DNA of 64,000 bases, taken from NCBI GenBank assembly GCA_941918925.1, contig OW799233.1, positions 169,984,235 through 170,048,234 on the forward strand, read 5' to 3'. This document shows positions 46,400-58,157 of this stretch, one piece after another. A model generated the notes under the pieces. It saw only the letters and a list, made by a program, of their open reading frames with translations. It was not told the origin of the DNA and did no database searches. The number at the start of each line of letters is the position of its first letter. Within the stretch, counting starts at the first letter, position 1. Made by a program: the position numbers and the translations under genes. The stretch comes from Phyto melanocephala. Lineage: Eukaryota; Arthropoda; Insecta; Diptera; Rhinophoridae.

Positions 46400-46580
46400 T
46401 AAATTAAATGGATTCCACTCGGCTAGTGTCGATAAGACATACTTTTCTAGATTATTCTTTCATCAGCACATTATTTAAAAATTCTTTGTAAGAATAAGAA
46501 TGTTTAAAAAAATTAACTCAAGTCTGTTTAAAAATTAAAATATTAGCTTAAATGTTAAAAGTTCGACTATAAAAAAAATT
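46400..46580 (+). repeat. Dispersed repeat, CCACTCGGCTA family, copy 2
   Basis: ATTCCACTCGGCTAGTGTCG followed by AACTCAAGTCTG and ATTAGCTTAAAT parallels 8905-9060. Confidence 0.45.
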
Positions 46581-47261
46581 AAATTTGTAAATGTTAATAA
46601 TGGCTAATAGTCATACCTATTTCTGAAATATGTTATATTATTGTAAAAATTACTAAATTACTAGCAAAATATCACCACTGTGTTTGTTTTGCTTAAATTT
46701 ATTTCGCAAAAATTTTTTACTGTACACAATACTGTTGCTGTTATAATATATCTTAAGGGTTAATCATACATATTATAACCCTGAACAGTAATTGGTAAAA
46801 CGTAATAGAAATTAAAAAAATAAATAAATTCCGTACACATTTAGCTAAAAAAAAAATTTTCCGCTTTCGATGCCAATCAATCTCCTGATCTAGGGGAAAA
46901 ACAGCTTTGTAACAACACTGGTTCTTCACTACATTCGTATGTCCATTATGTGTTTAAAAAAAAAAATAAAATCCTAAAAGGGTTACAGAAAAAACAAAAA
47001 GTTGCTAATAAAAAGTTATCATTGGTGTGGGTAAGCTCCTTTGATTTTTTTAAGCGCACGCACTTACATATAAAAAAATTAACCACAACTACATACATAT
47101 GCTCAGACAAAAAAAAAATAATTTTAATGTAAATTTAAACACGTAAATGCACATATGGGCGTGTGTACTTAGAGAAAGGATAAAATCATTCGGTACGATT
47201 AGTAAACCCTTGTCATAATATTTTTATATTTTATTTGACTCACACTCACACACATTATCTA

Positions 47262-47263
47262 TA

Positions 47264-47294
<31 letters not shown>
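47262..47294. repeat. (ACAT)n microsatellite
   Basis: About eight ACAT units in a row. Confidence 0.9.
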
Positions 47295-47548
47295 CGACGC
47301 GTGTGCGCGAAATTATCGTATGTTATAAAAACAAAATTTCTCAGAAGAGCGTTTTTATTACTTTTAAATAAATAAAAACGTAAAAAACACTGCTACAAGC
47401 GATAAAATGTACACAGTGCGATCTCCATAACTAAAACAGTTATCGCTTTAATATTTTATCAGTTGATGGATTAATGGATGTGGAACCAATTTTCATAAAA
47501 AATCGATTCCTTAAGAAACTCGACATACGATAATATCGCGCACAGGGG

Positions 47549-47978
47549 TCGATATATAAAAATGGATTGGCGTACGTTGGTCACGCCATAACAAGAGAAC
47601 GGCCAGACCGATTTGGCAAATTTCTTGTTACAATAATCCTTCAAGCTGAAGTAAGGTTCTTATGGAGAGTTTTCTTTAAATTAATAGTGGGCGTGGCATT
47701 AAAAGTTAACAGTTTTCGTCGCTTGGCCGATTTGACATTTTTTTTAAATAGTTTCTAAAGCGCAATAAAATAAATTGACACTTTAACAAATTACACATAA
47801 TTTTTATACTAAAGTATTAATAGTTATAAAAGAATGTGACAAATACTGCTTGCTTTATATGATAGGTGTAATACTCACATCCTATTTAAACAAAATATTT
47901 ATAAAAACCCTATTTTTTATATAATAGTAGACTGATGGATGAATTGATTGGTCCAGCAAAGCGGGCCATGTCGGCTAG
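47549..47978 (+). mobile_element. Possible short non-autonomous Helitron
   Basis: TCGATATATAAAAATGGATT near the start and CAAAGCGGGCCATGTCGGCTAG before a T at 47979 resemble Helitron ends (TC...CTAG|T). One GTGGGCGTGGCATT box is inside. Against it: the base before TC is G rather than A, and no clear 3' hairpin is seen. The 5' boundary may therefore be wrong. Confidence 0.45.
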
Positions 47979-48111
47979 TTTTATATACAGTGTACTATTA
48001 AATCCCTAGACTCAAAATAAAACCATGGTTACCGACGACATTATCACGATCTTTATACTATAGTTTCTAAATATTACAATATTTGGTTATCAAACAAATG
48101 TAATGATTATT

Positions 48112-48905
48112 TTAATTTTTTCCATCATTATACCCTTCACCTGTGGTGCACAAGGGTATATATAGCTTTGTCATTCCGTTTGTAATTTCTACAATTTTCA
48201 TTTCCGACCCCATAAAGTATATATTTTCTGAAAGCTTATGAATAGAGGAGTCGATTAAGCCCTGACCGTCTGTCCGTCTGTCCGTCTGTCCGTCTGCCCG
48301 TGTGTTGGTTGAAATCAACTTTTAGAAGCAACTATATGTTCCTCAGATCTGTATATGGTATCAATCTCTTGGAAATATCCAGGAATGAATCGCTATTGAA
48401 ATTTAGCACAATCGCCTCATAACTTTCTGAGATATGAGCAAAAAACCACGACCACCTCGTTTTTTTTTCACAATTACAACAACAACATACATATATACAT
48501 ACATGTAAAAAACATACCAAACAAAAAAAATTACAAAAAAAAAAATATTAAAAATAAAAAAAATAATAAAAAAAACTACAAAAAAAAAATTTTAAAAAAA
48601 TTTAAAAAAAAAATTTTAAAAATTTTTTTAAAAATTTTTCTAAAAAAATTTTTTAAAAAAATTTAAAAAAAATTAAAAAAAAATATAAAAAAAAATAATA
48701 AAATATAAATAATATATTAAATAAAATAAAATAAAATTTTTTTGGCTCAGCTGGGATTCGATGCCACATTTATTCTAACGTGTACGTATGCACGTATTTT
48801 ATATGGGATGAATGGTGTACAAACAATTGTTATTGCATGACTACACGTTGTGAAGGGTATATAAGATTCGGCACGGCCGAATATAGCACTGTTACTTGTT
48901 TATTC
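48112..48905 (+). mobile_element. TATTCGGC fly repeat, copy A
   Basis: Starts TATACCCTTCACCTGTGGTG, has a GTCCGTCTGTCC microsatellite near 48268, TTTTAGAAGCAACTATATG, the AT-rich core (about 48498-48772), CACGTTGTGAAGGGTATATA and the terminal TTCGGCACGGCCGAATATAG. Very close to copy B (58158), with mostly single-base and run-length differences, so the two are probably recent. Frames at 48112-48520 on the minus strand are by-products. Confidence 0.82.
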
Positions 48906-49237
48906 TGTCATTATAATCAAAAAAAAGTGTCTGTATTAATTTTATTATTTAGTATTTAATTTTCATGAAAACTTTTTTAAGTTGTCACTTAAAAATAGTA
49001 TTATTTAAAAATGATCATGACATATCATTATGTCTGTGCAAAAATAGCATAATCAAATGCATCTAAAATTACAAATAACCATTTAATGTTAAGTCAAACA
49101 AGAGTATGATAACAAAGCAATAAAATTATGATTTTTTAAATAATAATTTCGTAAAATTTTTGTTCTTTGACATGTGAAAAGAAATACAAAAATTAAAAAT
49201 TGGTAGAAAAAAAATCAATATAACTTATATAAGAAAG

Positions 49238-49935
49238 AACAAGATTGTTCATTAAACTTTTAATCATAATATGATTATTGCGTGATACTTTAATTAAACA
49301 GAACAATGATAACAATTATATGTTTGCTTTGACAATTTTAGTATGTTTCTCTATGATAATGATTACAATAACAATGTTTTTTCTTTAAGTGTATAGCTTT
49401 TCAGGAGCAGTTAGTTTTGCAGGGTCTGTATTAATTTTATTAGTGTTTGTTTTTCATAAAAACTTTAATAACAAGATTGTTCTTTAAATCTTAATCATAA
49501 TATGATCATTGCATGATACTTTAATTAAACAGAACAATGATAACTGGCAACCATAATATGTTTTAAACACAATCATAAAATTTAATTTTAGTATGTTGCT
49601 CTATGATTACCATAACAATGTTTTTCTTTGAGAGTATGGCTTATCAGGAGCTGTTAGTTTTGCAGTGCCTGTATTAATTTTATTAGTGCTTTTCATAAAA
49701 ACTTTTATAACAAGATTGCCCGTTTAACAAGATTGTCCATATAACTTTTATTCATAATATGATTATTGCGTGATACTTTAATTAAACAGGACAATTATTA
49801 AACAAAACAATGGCAACCATTATATGTTTTAATCACAATCATACAATTTAATTTTAGTATGTTGCTCTATGATTTGGATTTCCATAGCAAAGTTTTTGCT
49901 TTGAGTGTATAGCTTTGCAGCAGCTGTTAGTTTTG
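49238..49935 (+). repeat. Three tandem units of about 235 bp
   Basis: AACAAGATTGT(T/C)C, CATAATATGATTATTGCGTG, TTAATTAAACAGAACAAT, TTAGTATGTTGCTCTATGAT and AGGAGC(A/T)GTTAGTTTTGCAG recur in the same order from about 49238, 49470 and 49730. A further CTGTATTAATTTTATTA phrase at 48930 may be the remnant of an earlier unit. Non-coding; function unknown. Confidence 0.75.
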
Positions 49936-52494
49936 CACGATAGACTAAAAGAAGCAAATCCTTCAAGGTTACATCACTTTTATTTTAATTTTCGAAGAAG
50001 TAATGCCCAATTATATTTTCAGATCTAATGCCACCCTGTAGTGTCAACCTAATGAGCTAATGAATAGCTCTTGGATATTTAGAACCCTAGAGCTAGGAGT
50101 TCTGCTTATTAACAAGGCTAATCAAATGAAAATTAACTTCATCACTTATAATTACATTTTCAATAAATAAGATTTCTAGCTCTAATTACTATTTCTAAGC
50201 TCTTGGCCTTTTTTTGATAACCCTTACATTAGATATATGATAATTGTTTTTCAAACATTTTGACGATGCCTTTTTAAAATTTCCAATATTGTGGAACATA
50301 TTTTTTGTGCTCTTCAACTCTATTTTCACAAAAGCCAAATATCACTCTATTGGTCAGATTTGAAATATTTGCTCTATTGGTATAAAAAGTATGTTACAGT
50401 TTTGGTACCGCTCCAGAGCTTTCTTACCATATTGACTGATGACAAATTTTGCCACACTATGCTCGCTTATAAAAGAAAGTAGACTTCTTTTTAAACATTC
50501 TTTGATGTATATTTCGGTATTTATAGAACATATTATAACAAATGACTTGCTTCTTTATCTGCAACTGCATAAAACTTGCCATACCAACAATTTTTTTATC
50601 AAAGTTTGTCTGATTTTGGGTCCTTAACTTATCTTCAATATTTCCTCAAACATTAGCAACATAAAAATTTTGACCTGGAAAATATGAAAAATCTGCCAGT
50701 ACAAACATTTTGTCGTCGATTATACAACATAAAAATTTTTGTAGAAAATTTGATATTAATTTTCGTGCCCAATTTTTGGCTTATGAATTTTTTTCCCAAC
50801 ATTCCTGCCTGGGACTTTGTATGTTTTCAAGCCAAATAGTCATAGCCGTGAGCTAAGCGGGCTGTTTTTCTACCAGATGTGTTTGGAGCTTTTTTCAATA
50901 TTTTTTAAATTGTTTTGGCCTTTCCTTTTTTTCTTCCCTAATCAGGCTACCTAACAATGCAAAAATTCTTCTGATACTGTTTAATAACATTGAAAACAGT
51001 TTGACGACCTTAAACTTTTTTGGTAAAAATTTTGTAGGTCCAATTTGATTTTTTTTCTTAATATTTAATAATTTGCACGTTATTATTTTGAGTCACTTAT
51101 TTTGATCAAACTCACAATAAATTAACATGTTTGTCATAAGTTTAAGTTTTACATGCTCTTAGTCTAAGGTCACACTAGACGATTTTAATTACCCGAGATT
51201 TTCTGAATTTTCATTTGAGCTTGTTTTGTGTTCACAGACGACAATTTTTTCGGCAATTTTCTTGTTTTGTTAAGCTTTTATTTTTTATTATAGTAAACAA
51301 TATGTAGCACAAAAAGGAATTTCAACTATAAAACTAAAAAAAATTGCTTTAAATAGCCGAGTACCGGCGATTATTTTTCCCTTTTTATTCTCCTCACCTA
51401 AAGCTGTAAAAACATCTATAAACTCAAAAATTGCGCAACTATAATCGTCGTGTGTGACATTAAGCTTAGGAGTAAATCAATTAGGCTTTATTTAATCAGT
51501 AACGTTTTAATTGTTGTCTTTTAAGCGCTTAATTCTTGTTTATCCACATAGACAAGTGCCTTTACATATTCCAAGTTAAAATAATCTAATGGCTTCAAAC
51601 CGCATGTACCGTTAAAAGGTAGCTTGTTGTCATAAGAAAGGAAGAAATCGAGTGCATTATAGTTCATTTTATATGTCTGCCGATGTAACATACACATGTT
51701 TGTAAAGTCATATTTTCAGAAACTTGCTAAAGCAGATTTTAAGTTAAGAGCTACGATAAAAACTGCAGGAAACTGGTTACTCTTCCATATGTGTGTATGT
51801 AAGTATGTACACTACTAATGTTCATTTGAGTTGTATTGTTGTTTCACTAAAAATACAAAACGTAATGGGCCGTAATCAGCTTAACTTTTTACAATTTTTC
51901 TTCTTCTGACAATACTTTCTATTTTATATAATATTTTGCCACAAATAAAAAAAAAGTGTAGAAAGAGCAAAAGGTCTTAATGGCGAATGATTATTTCAAC
52001 TGACAATCATGTGTTGCATAAATACTTCTGTCAGCGGCAAAAGCCAAGCTAAAAATGGGGGATAAAGGTTTTGGTTGTCTGACCTGTTTCTGTTATAACC
52101 CTTAAAAGATCATGAATAGAAAATGTATTAAAAATTTATATGAAAAGACAATGTATGAAAAAACTTTTAAAAAGAAAGAGTTCGTTGAAATGGAAAATAT
52201 TTCAAATACTTTTAAATAAAAACATAGATTACGTTACACAAATAAGAAATATTTTAAAAATATTCTATAAAAAAATTAAGACAATTGTTTATAATTAAAA
52301 AATTCAATAGCTGATGGCCCAGGCTGCTAGTGCTTATACTTTATATATTATTTTTATTTTTATCTATAAGTCTAATAAAAAAATTAATAAATAAAAAATT
52401 CCAAAAATAATAAAAATTTTACGCTCACAGTTCTAAAAAAAAAAAATTTGGTCGGCATATTGATCTAACTTAGATGAGAATAGGTTATTAAACA
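49936..52494. other. AT-rich stretch, no gene seen
   Basis: Apart from the weak inverted repeat at 51161-51470, nothing was recognised. Overlapping frames at 50291-50627 show no motif. Confidence 0.4.
51161..51470. mobile_element. Possible small element with TAAGGTCACACTAGACGATT ends
   Basis: TAAGGTCACACTAGACGATT near 51165 and, in reverse complement, TAATGTCACACACGACGATT near 51443-51463 form imperfect terminal repeats of about 20 bp. Similar (G)TTCACAC words flank 60839-61079. Evidence is limited to the ends. Confidence 0.4.
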
Positions 52495-52795
52495 AGTAAG
52501 AGCAAGGGGTGGGTATTGCACCCCCACCAGAATGGTTTAGTTACGTCCATGTACATAACAAACTTTGCAATAAGTTCTATAGGATTTGAAAAATCTGACT
52601 TTGTTTGAATACTAAAACAGAGCAATCATTTGCTGTCGTTCATATCTCAGCTCATAATACGTCCACATTACTGATTTTCAAAAGAAAAATTTTTGAACGA
52701 ATGTATGATAATTTGATATCATATTAGAGTCTGAAATATACATAAAGACTTCAAAAAGTTGATATCAACATACAGGTGGACAGACGAACTAAGTA
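52495..52795 (+). repeat. Fragment of an AACAAGTAAGAGCA fly repeat
   Basis: AACAAGTAAGAGCAAGGGGTGG and GGTATTGCACCCCCACCAGA resemble the left end of the 41990 family. TGATATCAACATACAGGTGG followed by GACAGACG resembles its microsatellite part. It lies against the mariner remnant that follows. Confidence 0.4.
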
Positions 52796-52809
52796 TATTA
52801 CGAAAAACA

Positions 52810-53090
52810 GCGTTCTATGACAAACGTTTTTCGTGCGATTCGAGGAACTTATGGTGCACATAATCGACCTACCGAAATCACTATAATAAGCAGAATTGTC
52901 GTATTTGGGCTGATGGGTAACCCGAAGAGTACCACTAAAATCAATAATAAGGTTAGATTTTTGGGCTGGTGGAGTCATTGGTTCATGTTTCTTCAAAAAT
53001 AAAACAAGTCACAGTATGTTACCGTCAATGGTAACCGTTTTCGAATCATGCTAGCGGACAATGTGCTTCCTTAAATTCTAGCGATGGCTC
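52810..53090 (+). pseudogene. Mariner transposase remnant with internal deletion
   Basis: Phrases VFRAIRGTYGAHNRPTEITI (DNA-binding domain, from about 52826) are followed within 25 residues by a degraded VRFLGWWSHW stretch (family VTFWCGFWAGG), then after a stop YVTVNGNRFRIMLA and LAMAQ. The second helix-turn-helix and first catalytic Asp are missing, a deletion pattern like that at 7801. Confidence 0.7.
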
Positions 53091-53635
53091 AAAATAAAAG
53101 TGGCCAACATTTATATCATATAATTTTCAGAAATTATGTTTCATAAATTGTTCTTTCAGCCTATAATAAAAAATTTTAAGTTCACTTTCAAATTTATGTG
53201 TTTTATTTTACATCATAAATCAAACCTCACGATGTATTAACGTATAGTTTCGTTATGGAATTTGTGTCGTGATGTTACGAAAGGGATATTCAATTATTTT
53301 GACAATAAGTTAATATATGTGTACTAAAGCACTGCCCAAGCTTTAAAACATACATAGAAACATTCATACATACCCTCTAGGAAATGTCAATAGTTAAACA
53401 ATACATTGTCACCAGTACTACTGACTAATGTGGTCAACCAATTTAACATGTGCTTTTCCTTGAGAATGCACTATTGATCGTAGAACTATTGAGTAGATTT
53501 CCTATGGGACCATATGTAGACAATTGAACAAACGATTCTAGGCTATTCTTTAAGAACTTTTAACTAAATTTTCTTGCTAGTCTAAAAAGTTGAAAGGGGA
53601 TAAGCAATAAACTTATGATTTTATTCGCATGACCT
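53091..53635. other. AT-rich stretch, no gene seen
   Basis: No motif recognised between the mariner remnant and the MITE. Confidence 0.4.
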
Positions 53636-53766
53636 GGGGGCAAATTACGGCATTCGAACGTGATCGAAATTTGAAAATTTTTATTAGAATTTCTATACCT
53701 AAAGCATAGCAAACTCGATCGTTCGAGTAAAATTTCGATCGTGATCGAATGCCGTAATTTGGCCCC
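53636..53766. mobile_element. 131-bp palindromic MITE, copy 2
   Basis: Begins GGGGGCAAATTACGGCATTC and ends GAATGCCGTAATTTGGCCCC. Its interior (CTCGATCGTTCGAGTAAAAT) is the reverse complement of that in copy 1 (ATTTTACTCGAACGATCGAG), so it lies in the opposite orientation. Length is identical, and both copies are preceded by ACCT and followed by TG. Confidence 0.85.
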
Positions 53767-54755
53767 TGAATTACTGTTTCGCTTTTGAATGTTGTGAGAT
53801 GAGAGTATTTTCTCAGGTAGTTTGCCGTTGTTTTTGTTTTTGTATTTATAGGTTCATCATCAAAAGCTTATTTCTTTTGGCAATTCCACCGGTTGGTAGT
53901 TACAGCTAACACAACAATAAATGCAACAAAGTAAAAGACAACAATAGGAACAACTGTATCAAAACCACATTAAAAAAAATTTAACAAATAGAAAAAATAT
54001 GTATAGAGAGAGAGCAAAAAAAAAAAAATAAAACAAAAACATATTGTAAAAAGAAATTATGCCCAAAGCGTATTAAGTAGAATTCAATTGAATTGAATTT
54101 CTGCCATTGTGTTGTAACTATTGTGGTCAGCTTTTACCTGGGAATCGAAAAAGTAGCAGCATGAACAACAATAATAACAATTGTTTTAAACTGTTGTAAC
54201 CATCTCATCCGGAATAAAAGGCAAATTTTAAATAGATGGAGGAGAATGATGAAATGATGAGTTGGTCTGCAGCAATAAAAATACTACGCACAATCATTTC
54301 TCCAACCTTAACTTGTTATTTCCTTTTTTTTTTTTTTTTTGGTGGAATAAATTATTAAAACACGAATTGTTTGTCTAGAAAGAACAACAGTTTATGCAGA
54401 GTTATTTGAATGAGTTGTTTTTAATTTGAAAAATGTATTCGCATTTTAAAGCCGATGGTACATACAGTATTGTGCAAAACAAAGACAAAATGTTTTTTTT
54501 ATTTATTATACAATTAATAATTTTGTAAATGACAGTTATTTGCAGTAAAAAAATTTCTAGTTCGATTGGTTGGGAAAATTGAAATCTTGCATCTCTCATA
54601 AACAACTATACTGATAGCATTTTTTTCTGTGGCCTTTTTTATTGGTTGATTTATTGAGTGTCTTTTGATCCTTAACCTTAATAGACTTTTTAGATAAGTC
54701 TACTTAGAGCTATTGTAATAAAAAAAGGGGTTGACTTTATTTAGAGCATCATCTA
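53767..54755. other. AT-rich stretch, no gene seen
   Basis: No coding motif. Contains (T)n at 54324-54340 and (A)n at 54016-54028. Confidence 0.4.
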
Positions 54756-55891
54756 TATGAAAAAAGTAAAATTCTTTATACATCCTTTTTGCACATTTTC
54801 ATCACATTCTCACACTTTTCACGCGGTGTTTCATTAATTTCATCATGAATATTTTGTTTGAGTTGCTCCGGTGTTTCTGTCTTGTTTGCATAAACCTTGC
54901 TTTTCAGATATCCCCACAAAAAGAAGTCCGGAGCGGTCTAATCAGGCGACCGTGGAGGCTAATCAACATCACCATTCCTTGAAATAACTTGTTGTGCAAA
55001 GAAGTCTCGCAGTAATTTCATTGTAATCCTGGCTGTATGCGAAGTGGCACCGTCTTGGAGAAACCACTTGTTCGTCAAGCCCAAAAGTTTTTAAAAAGTT
55101 TTCAACCATATCACGATATCGCTCCCATTACGCCGTTTTTAGTTTCATAGAAGTAAGTTCTAATGATTCCTCTTAAATAAATTGCACACCAGGCTGTCAC
55201 TTTAAATGAAAGCAAAGCTGACTGATGAATAATTTAAGGGTTTTCCATTGCCCAGAACCGACTATTCTGTTTATTCAAATATTTATTCAAATGAAAATGT
55301 GCCTCGCCACCCATTATGATTTTTTAATGAAAATCAGAGTTAACATAGGCGAGCTGTAACATCCTATTGGTATATGTACGGCGGTGTAAATTGTCTTCTG
55401 GAAGAAGCTCTTGTGTCAACAGAATCTTATATAGAAACAACTGCAAATCTTTGTGCAAAATTGTGGCCAAAGTTCTTCTTTGAGGACCAAGCTCCTGAGC
55501 ACGGCATCGAATTGAGATTATTAGATTGTTTTGAACACTTTTCTTGAACAGCAGTAATGTTTTCAGCCGATCTTGCAGTACGTTGTGGTCCATGCTTGGG
55601 CCTACCAGCTACAGTCCCTCTTTCTTTGAAATCATTCTCTACACAATAAATAGTGCGTCTTGTTGGCACGTTGTTCTCCCAAAAATTTTCCATAACTTTC
55701 TCATTGTCACAGTAATCGATGATTGATTTTGATAAATTGTTTTAAAGATTAAAACACGTTGGTTAACCGAATATTTTGCCATAATAAATTTATCACGTCT
55801 ACTTCACGACTGCCAAGTATGAACTATCAGGATTAATGTTTACCAAAATGGCGGCAAAACAGAGTAGTATACATTACCGGCGGATACCCTG
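54756..55891 (-). pseudogene. Near full-length mariner element with disrupted transposase
   Basis: The 5' end CAGGGTATCCGCCGGTAATG lies at 55891 next to TA. A start at 55782 gives MAKYSVNQRV, then NNVPTRRTIYCVENDFKERG, GRPKHGPQRTARS and AENITAVQ (DNA-binding domain). Next, across shifts: RRTLATILHKDLQLFLYKI, QLAYVNSDFHQKIIMGGEAH (family FSDEAHF region, first Asp near 55330), QNSRFWAMENP, then HFAYSQDYNEITARLLC (second Asp block, degraded), PRSPD and FFLWGYLKSKVYANKTETPE near 54900. Length and order are those of a complete mariner, but multiple stops and shifts kill it. The 3' terminal repeat was not found. Confidence 0.85.
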
Positions 55892-56616
55892 TAATAACTG
55901 GCACTGACAAATAAGTCAATGATTGTTTTTTGTTAGTCACTATTCGAATTTTTGTGTATGTATGTTAATATTAAGCGCAGATCTAGGTGGGAGGGAAGGG
56001 ATATTTCCTAAAAAAACTAATTTATTGCCTTTAGATAAGTATTAGCGTTGGTAGCTATAAAGCAAACAATTCATAAATTTTAATAAAAACTTTCCCACCC
56101 AAACGCGTAAGCTAGTTTTGCACCTGATTGGTATACTAAAGCATGAATACCCTTAAGCATAGTAATTGGTTCAAAAAAATTCAAACAATATATAGTTTTA
56201 TGTGTATGTATTTATGCAAATAAATGTTAAAAAAACAATACAACAGTTATGGTTTTGGGCCAGTAAATGAAAATAAATAAATGCACAATTGGTTATATTC
56301 GAAGAATTTTTAAGCAAGTTAAATAAAAAAAAGATCAAACTCCATACAGATAATCCAAAGACATATTAAGTATCTGTTAGTTCAACTAAAAACAAAATTT
56401 TGTCTTAAAATTAAAAATTTTTTTTACCTGCGTGAGTAGGATGGCTTTGTATTTCCTAAATATTTTTAATGGTAGCTTATTCGTGGGAAAGTAATATTCT
56501 TTGTCTGGTTAAACAGTTCGAAACCATACTCCAACTTTGAGGTATAGCAGTTGTTTATAGAAACCTTAAAATTTTTTTCCATAACAAACATGCACCGGAA
56601 CAAAGATGTATGTCTA
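55892..56616. other. AT-rich stretch, no gene seen
   Basis: Nothing recognised between the mariner remnant and the MITE at 56617. Confidence 0.4.
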
Positions 56617-56939
56617 AAGCAGCTAATACACGGCAGGTTTTTTATATCTGACTTTAAAATTTGTGAGACATATGTATATAAATCTTTATGTCTGTCAAAA
56701 TTGTACTTTTACAGACAACCGTCGCTGACTACTTTCCAGCAGCAGAGATTTCTGCCAACGGCTGTTACCAGATGTTTTGACAAAAGAAAATAAACGCGCT
56801 CTAATTGAAATTTTGTCAGATGTCTCAACACATGTTTTTACAGAAGTAATGTTTTAAAGGCAACACACGACATGTTCGTATTTAGCAGTCTGTAATTTGA
56901 CAAGTCAGATGTAAAAAACATGCCGTGTATAAGCTGCTT
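56617..56939. mobile_element. 323-bp MITE-like element with imperfect terminal repeats
   Basis: AAGCAGCTAATACACGGCAG, then GTTTTTTATATCTGACTT, is matched in reverse complement by AAGTCAGATGTAAAAAACAT, then GCCGTGTATAAGCTGCTT. The pairing extends loosely inward (GTCTGTAATTTGACAAGTCA). It contains a spurious 80-codon frame. Confidence 0.78.
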
Positions 56940-57039
56940 AAGTAGTACAAAATTTACAGGTACCGATTTTATGGTGATTATTTGAAGCCTACTTTTAGAA
57001 ATAAAATTAAAAAATTAGATACAAAGCCTCATGGCTGTT

Positions 57040-57860
57040 ATTTTTGTGTTGAGAATAAACTCTTACTAGACATGATTTTCGCAACTCGTTAACTGTGAAG
57101 TCTGTATGACTTCCTTTTGACAAGACCACATTACTCGCCAGATTTGACACCTATTAGAATAAGTCTGGAAAATGTGGTTACTACATTCATCTGTGAGATA
57201 CATATGTACACAGATTGTTTAGTCTGTATATGTTTCTAATATTTTATGTCTCTTGGCAGCAGGACCTTCGAAAATAAGGTGGAAAATTGATTTTTCCTCC
57301 AAATCCAGACAACTGCAAAAGTGATCGTTTGAGCGAAGTCCGAGTCGGATTGCATGTTTCCCTAACATTTAGTGACTTATCAATGTCCTTTCAACCTCGG
57401 CTCGTAAGCTGAGTTGTACGACTAATGTAATAAGAGGACCAAGCTTACCTGGCCACTCTACATGTATCCAATCGTATTGTTCCACCTGTCTTCGTCTTTA
57501 AAAAATGTCTGGTGATCTTGTTCCCAACAGCATTGCGACTACATTTGCTTTGGATATATCCAAACTTTATATCTCTACATAACTTATCAGGGACCCAAAC
57601 TAAAAAAACTTCTGTTAGTAAATCAAGCCTTGACAAAACCTTGCTGGATTGACCGACTAATTTAGACATGGTGGTGTATGACCTGAGCCTGACTTTCGAC
57701 ATATTAACCAATATTCTATTCTATTCTTACCATTCAATATCCATATGCATAGCAGAAAGCGAATATTTAAACATTTGTTGCATTCATTCGGTAGGCGGAA
57801 AAAAGTTCTATCCCTAGTTTGCCAAAGAAAACACCAGAGGCAACCCTACAGCTCATCCAA
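57040..57860 (-). pseudogene. Non-LTR retrotransposon fragment, RNase H to C-terminal region, decayed
   Basis: Minus strand from 57711: SKLVGQSSKVLSRLDLLTEV, then FLVWVPDK and CRDIK, matching the late RNase H segment of insect non-LTR elements (VxLxWVPGHxGIxGNExAD). Further down, LGKHAIRLGLRSNDHFCSC and an EKSIFHLIFEGPAAKRHK stretch match the copy at 5591-6430 (LGKHVSRFGLPSNDHC). Same family, more decayed, with shifts and stops. Confidence 0.65.
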
Positions 57861-58157
57861 GAACCGACTGTATAGATCCTTGTAAATAATATGAGATCTG
57901 AGTAAATAAATCATCTAATAAGTTATTTGAAAAATGTGCAGGAGTCATTGACGATGGTAATTTTATTTAACCTGTTAAAAATTAATCTTATTGACTTATC
58001 TTTTTTAGTTGTTTTGTAAATTTCTACTTACAAATTTAGGTTAAAAGAACTTTTGTTTCCGAAATATATTTCTGACCGAGAATGTTCTTCTGCAGAGTAA
58101 TAATTTTCAAGAGTTTGCAAAGAATAACATTTATCTGAGTTCTTCAACTTATTGTGT
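57861..58157. other. AT-rich stretch, no gene seen
   Basis: No motif recognised between the non-LTR fragment and the fly repeat. Confidence 0.4.

Larger units (their letters stand above)
45261..47540. other. AT-rich stretch, no gene seen
   Basis: Holds the small repeats listed at 45496, 46400 and 47262. Remaining frames are Lys/Phe-rich and have no recognisable motif. Confidence 0.4.

Noticed and set aside
48746..48772. GGGATTCGATGCC, resembling a tRNA or SINE B-box
   Set aside because: No A-box at the right distance and no cloverleaf could be drawn. It is a fixed word of the fly repeat core.
56551..56793. An 80-codon frame
   Set aside because: It crosses the left end of the 323-bp MITE and has no motif.
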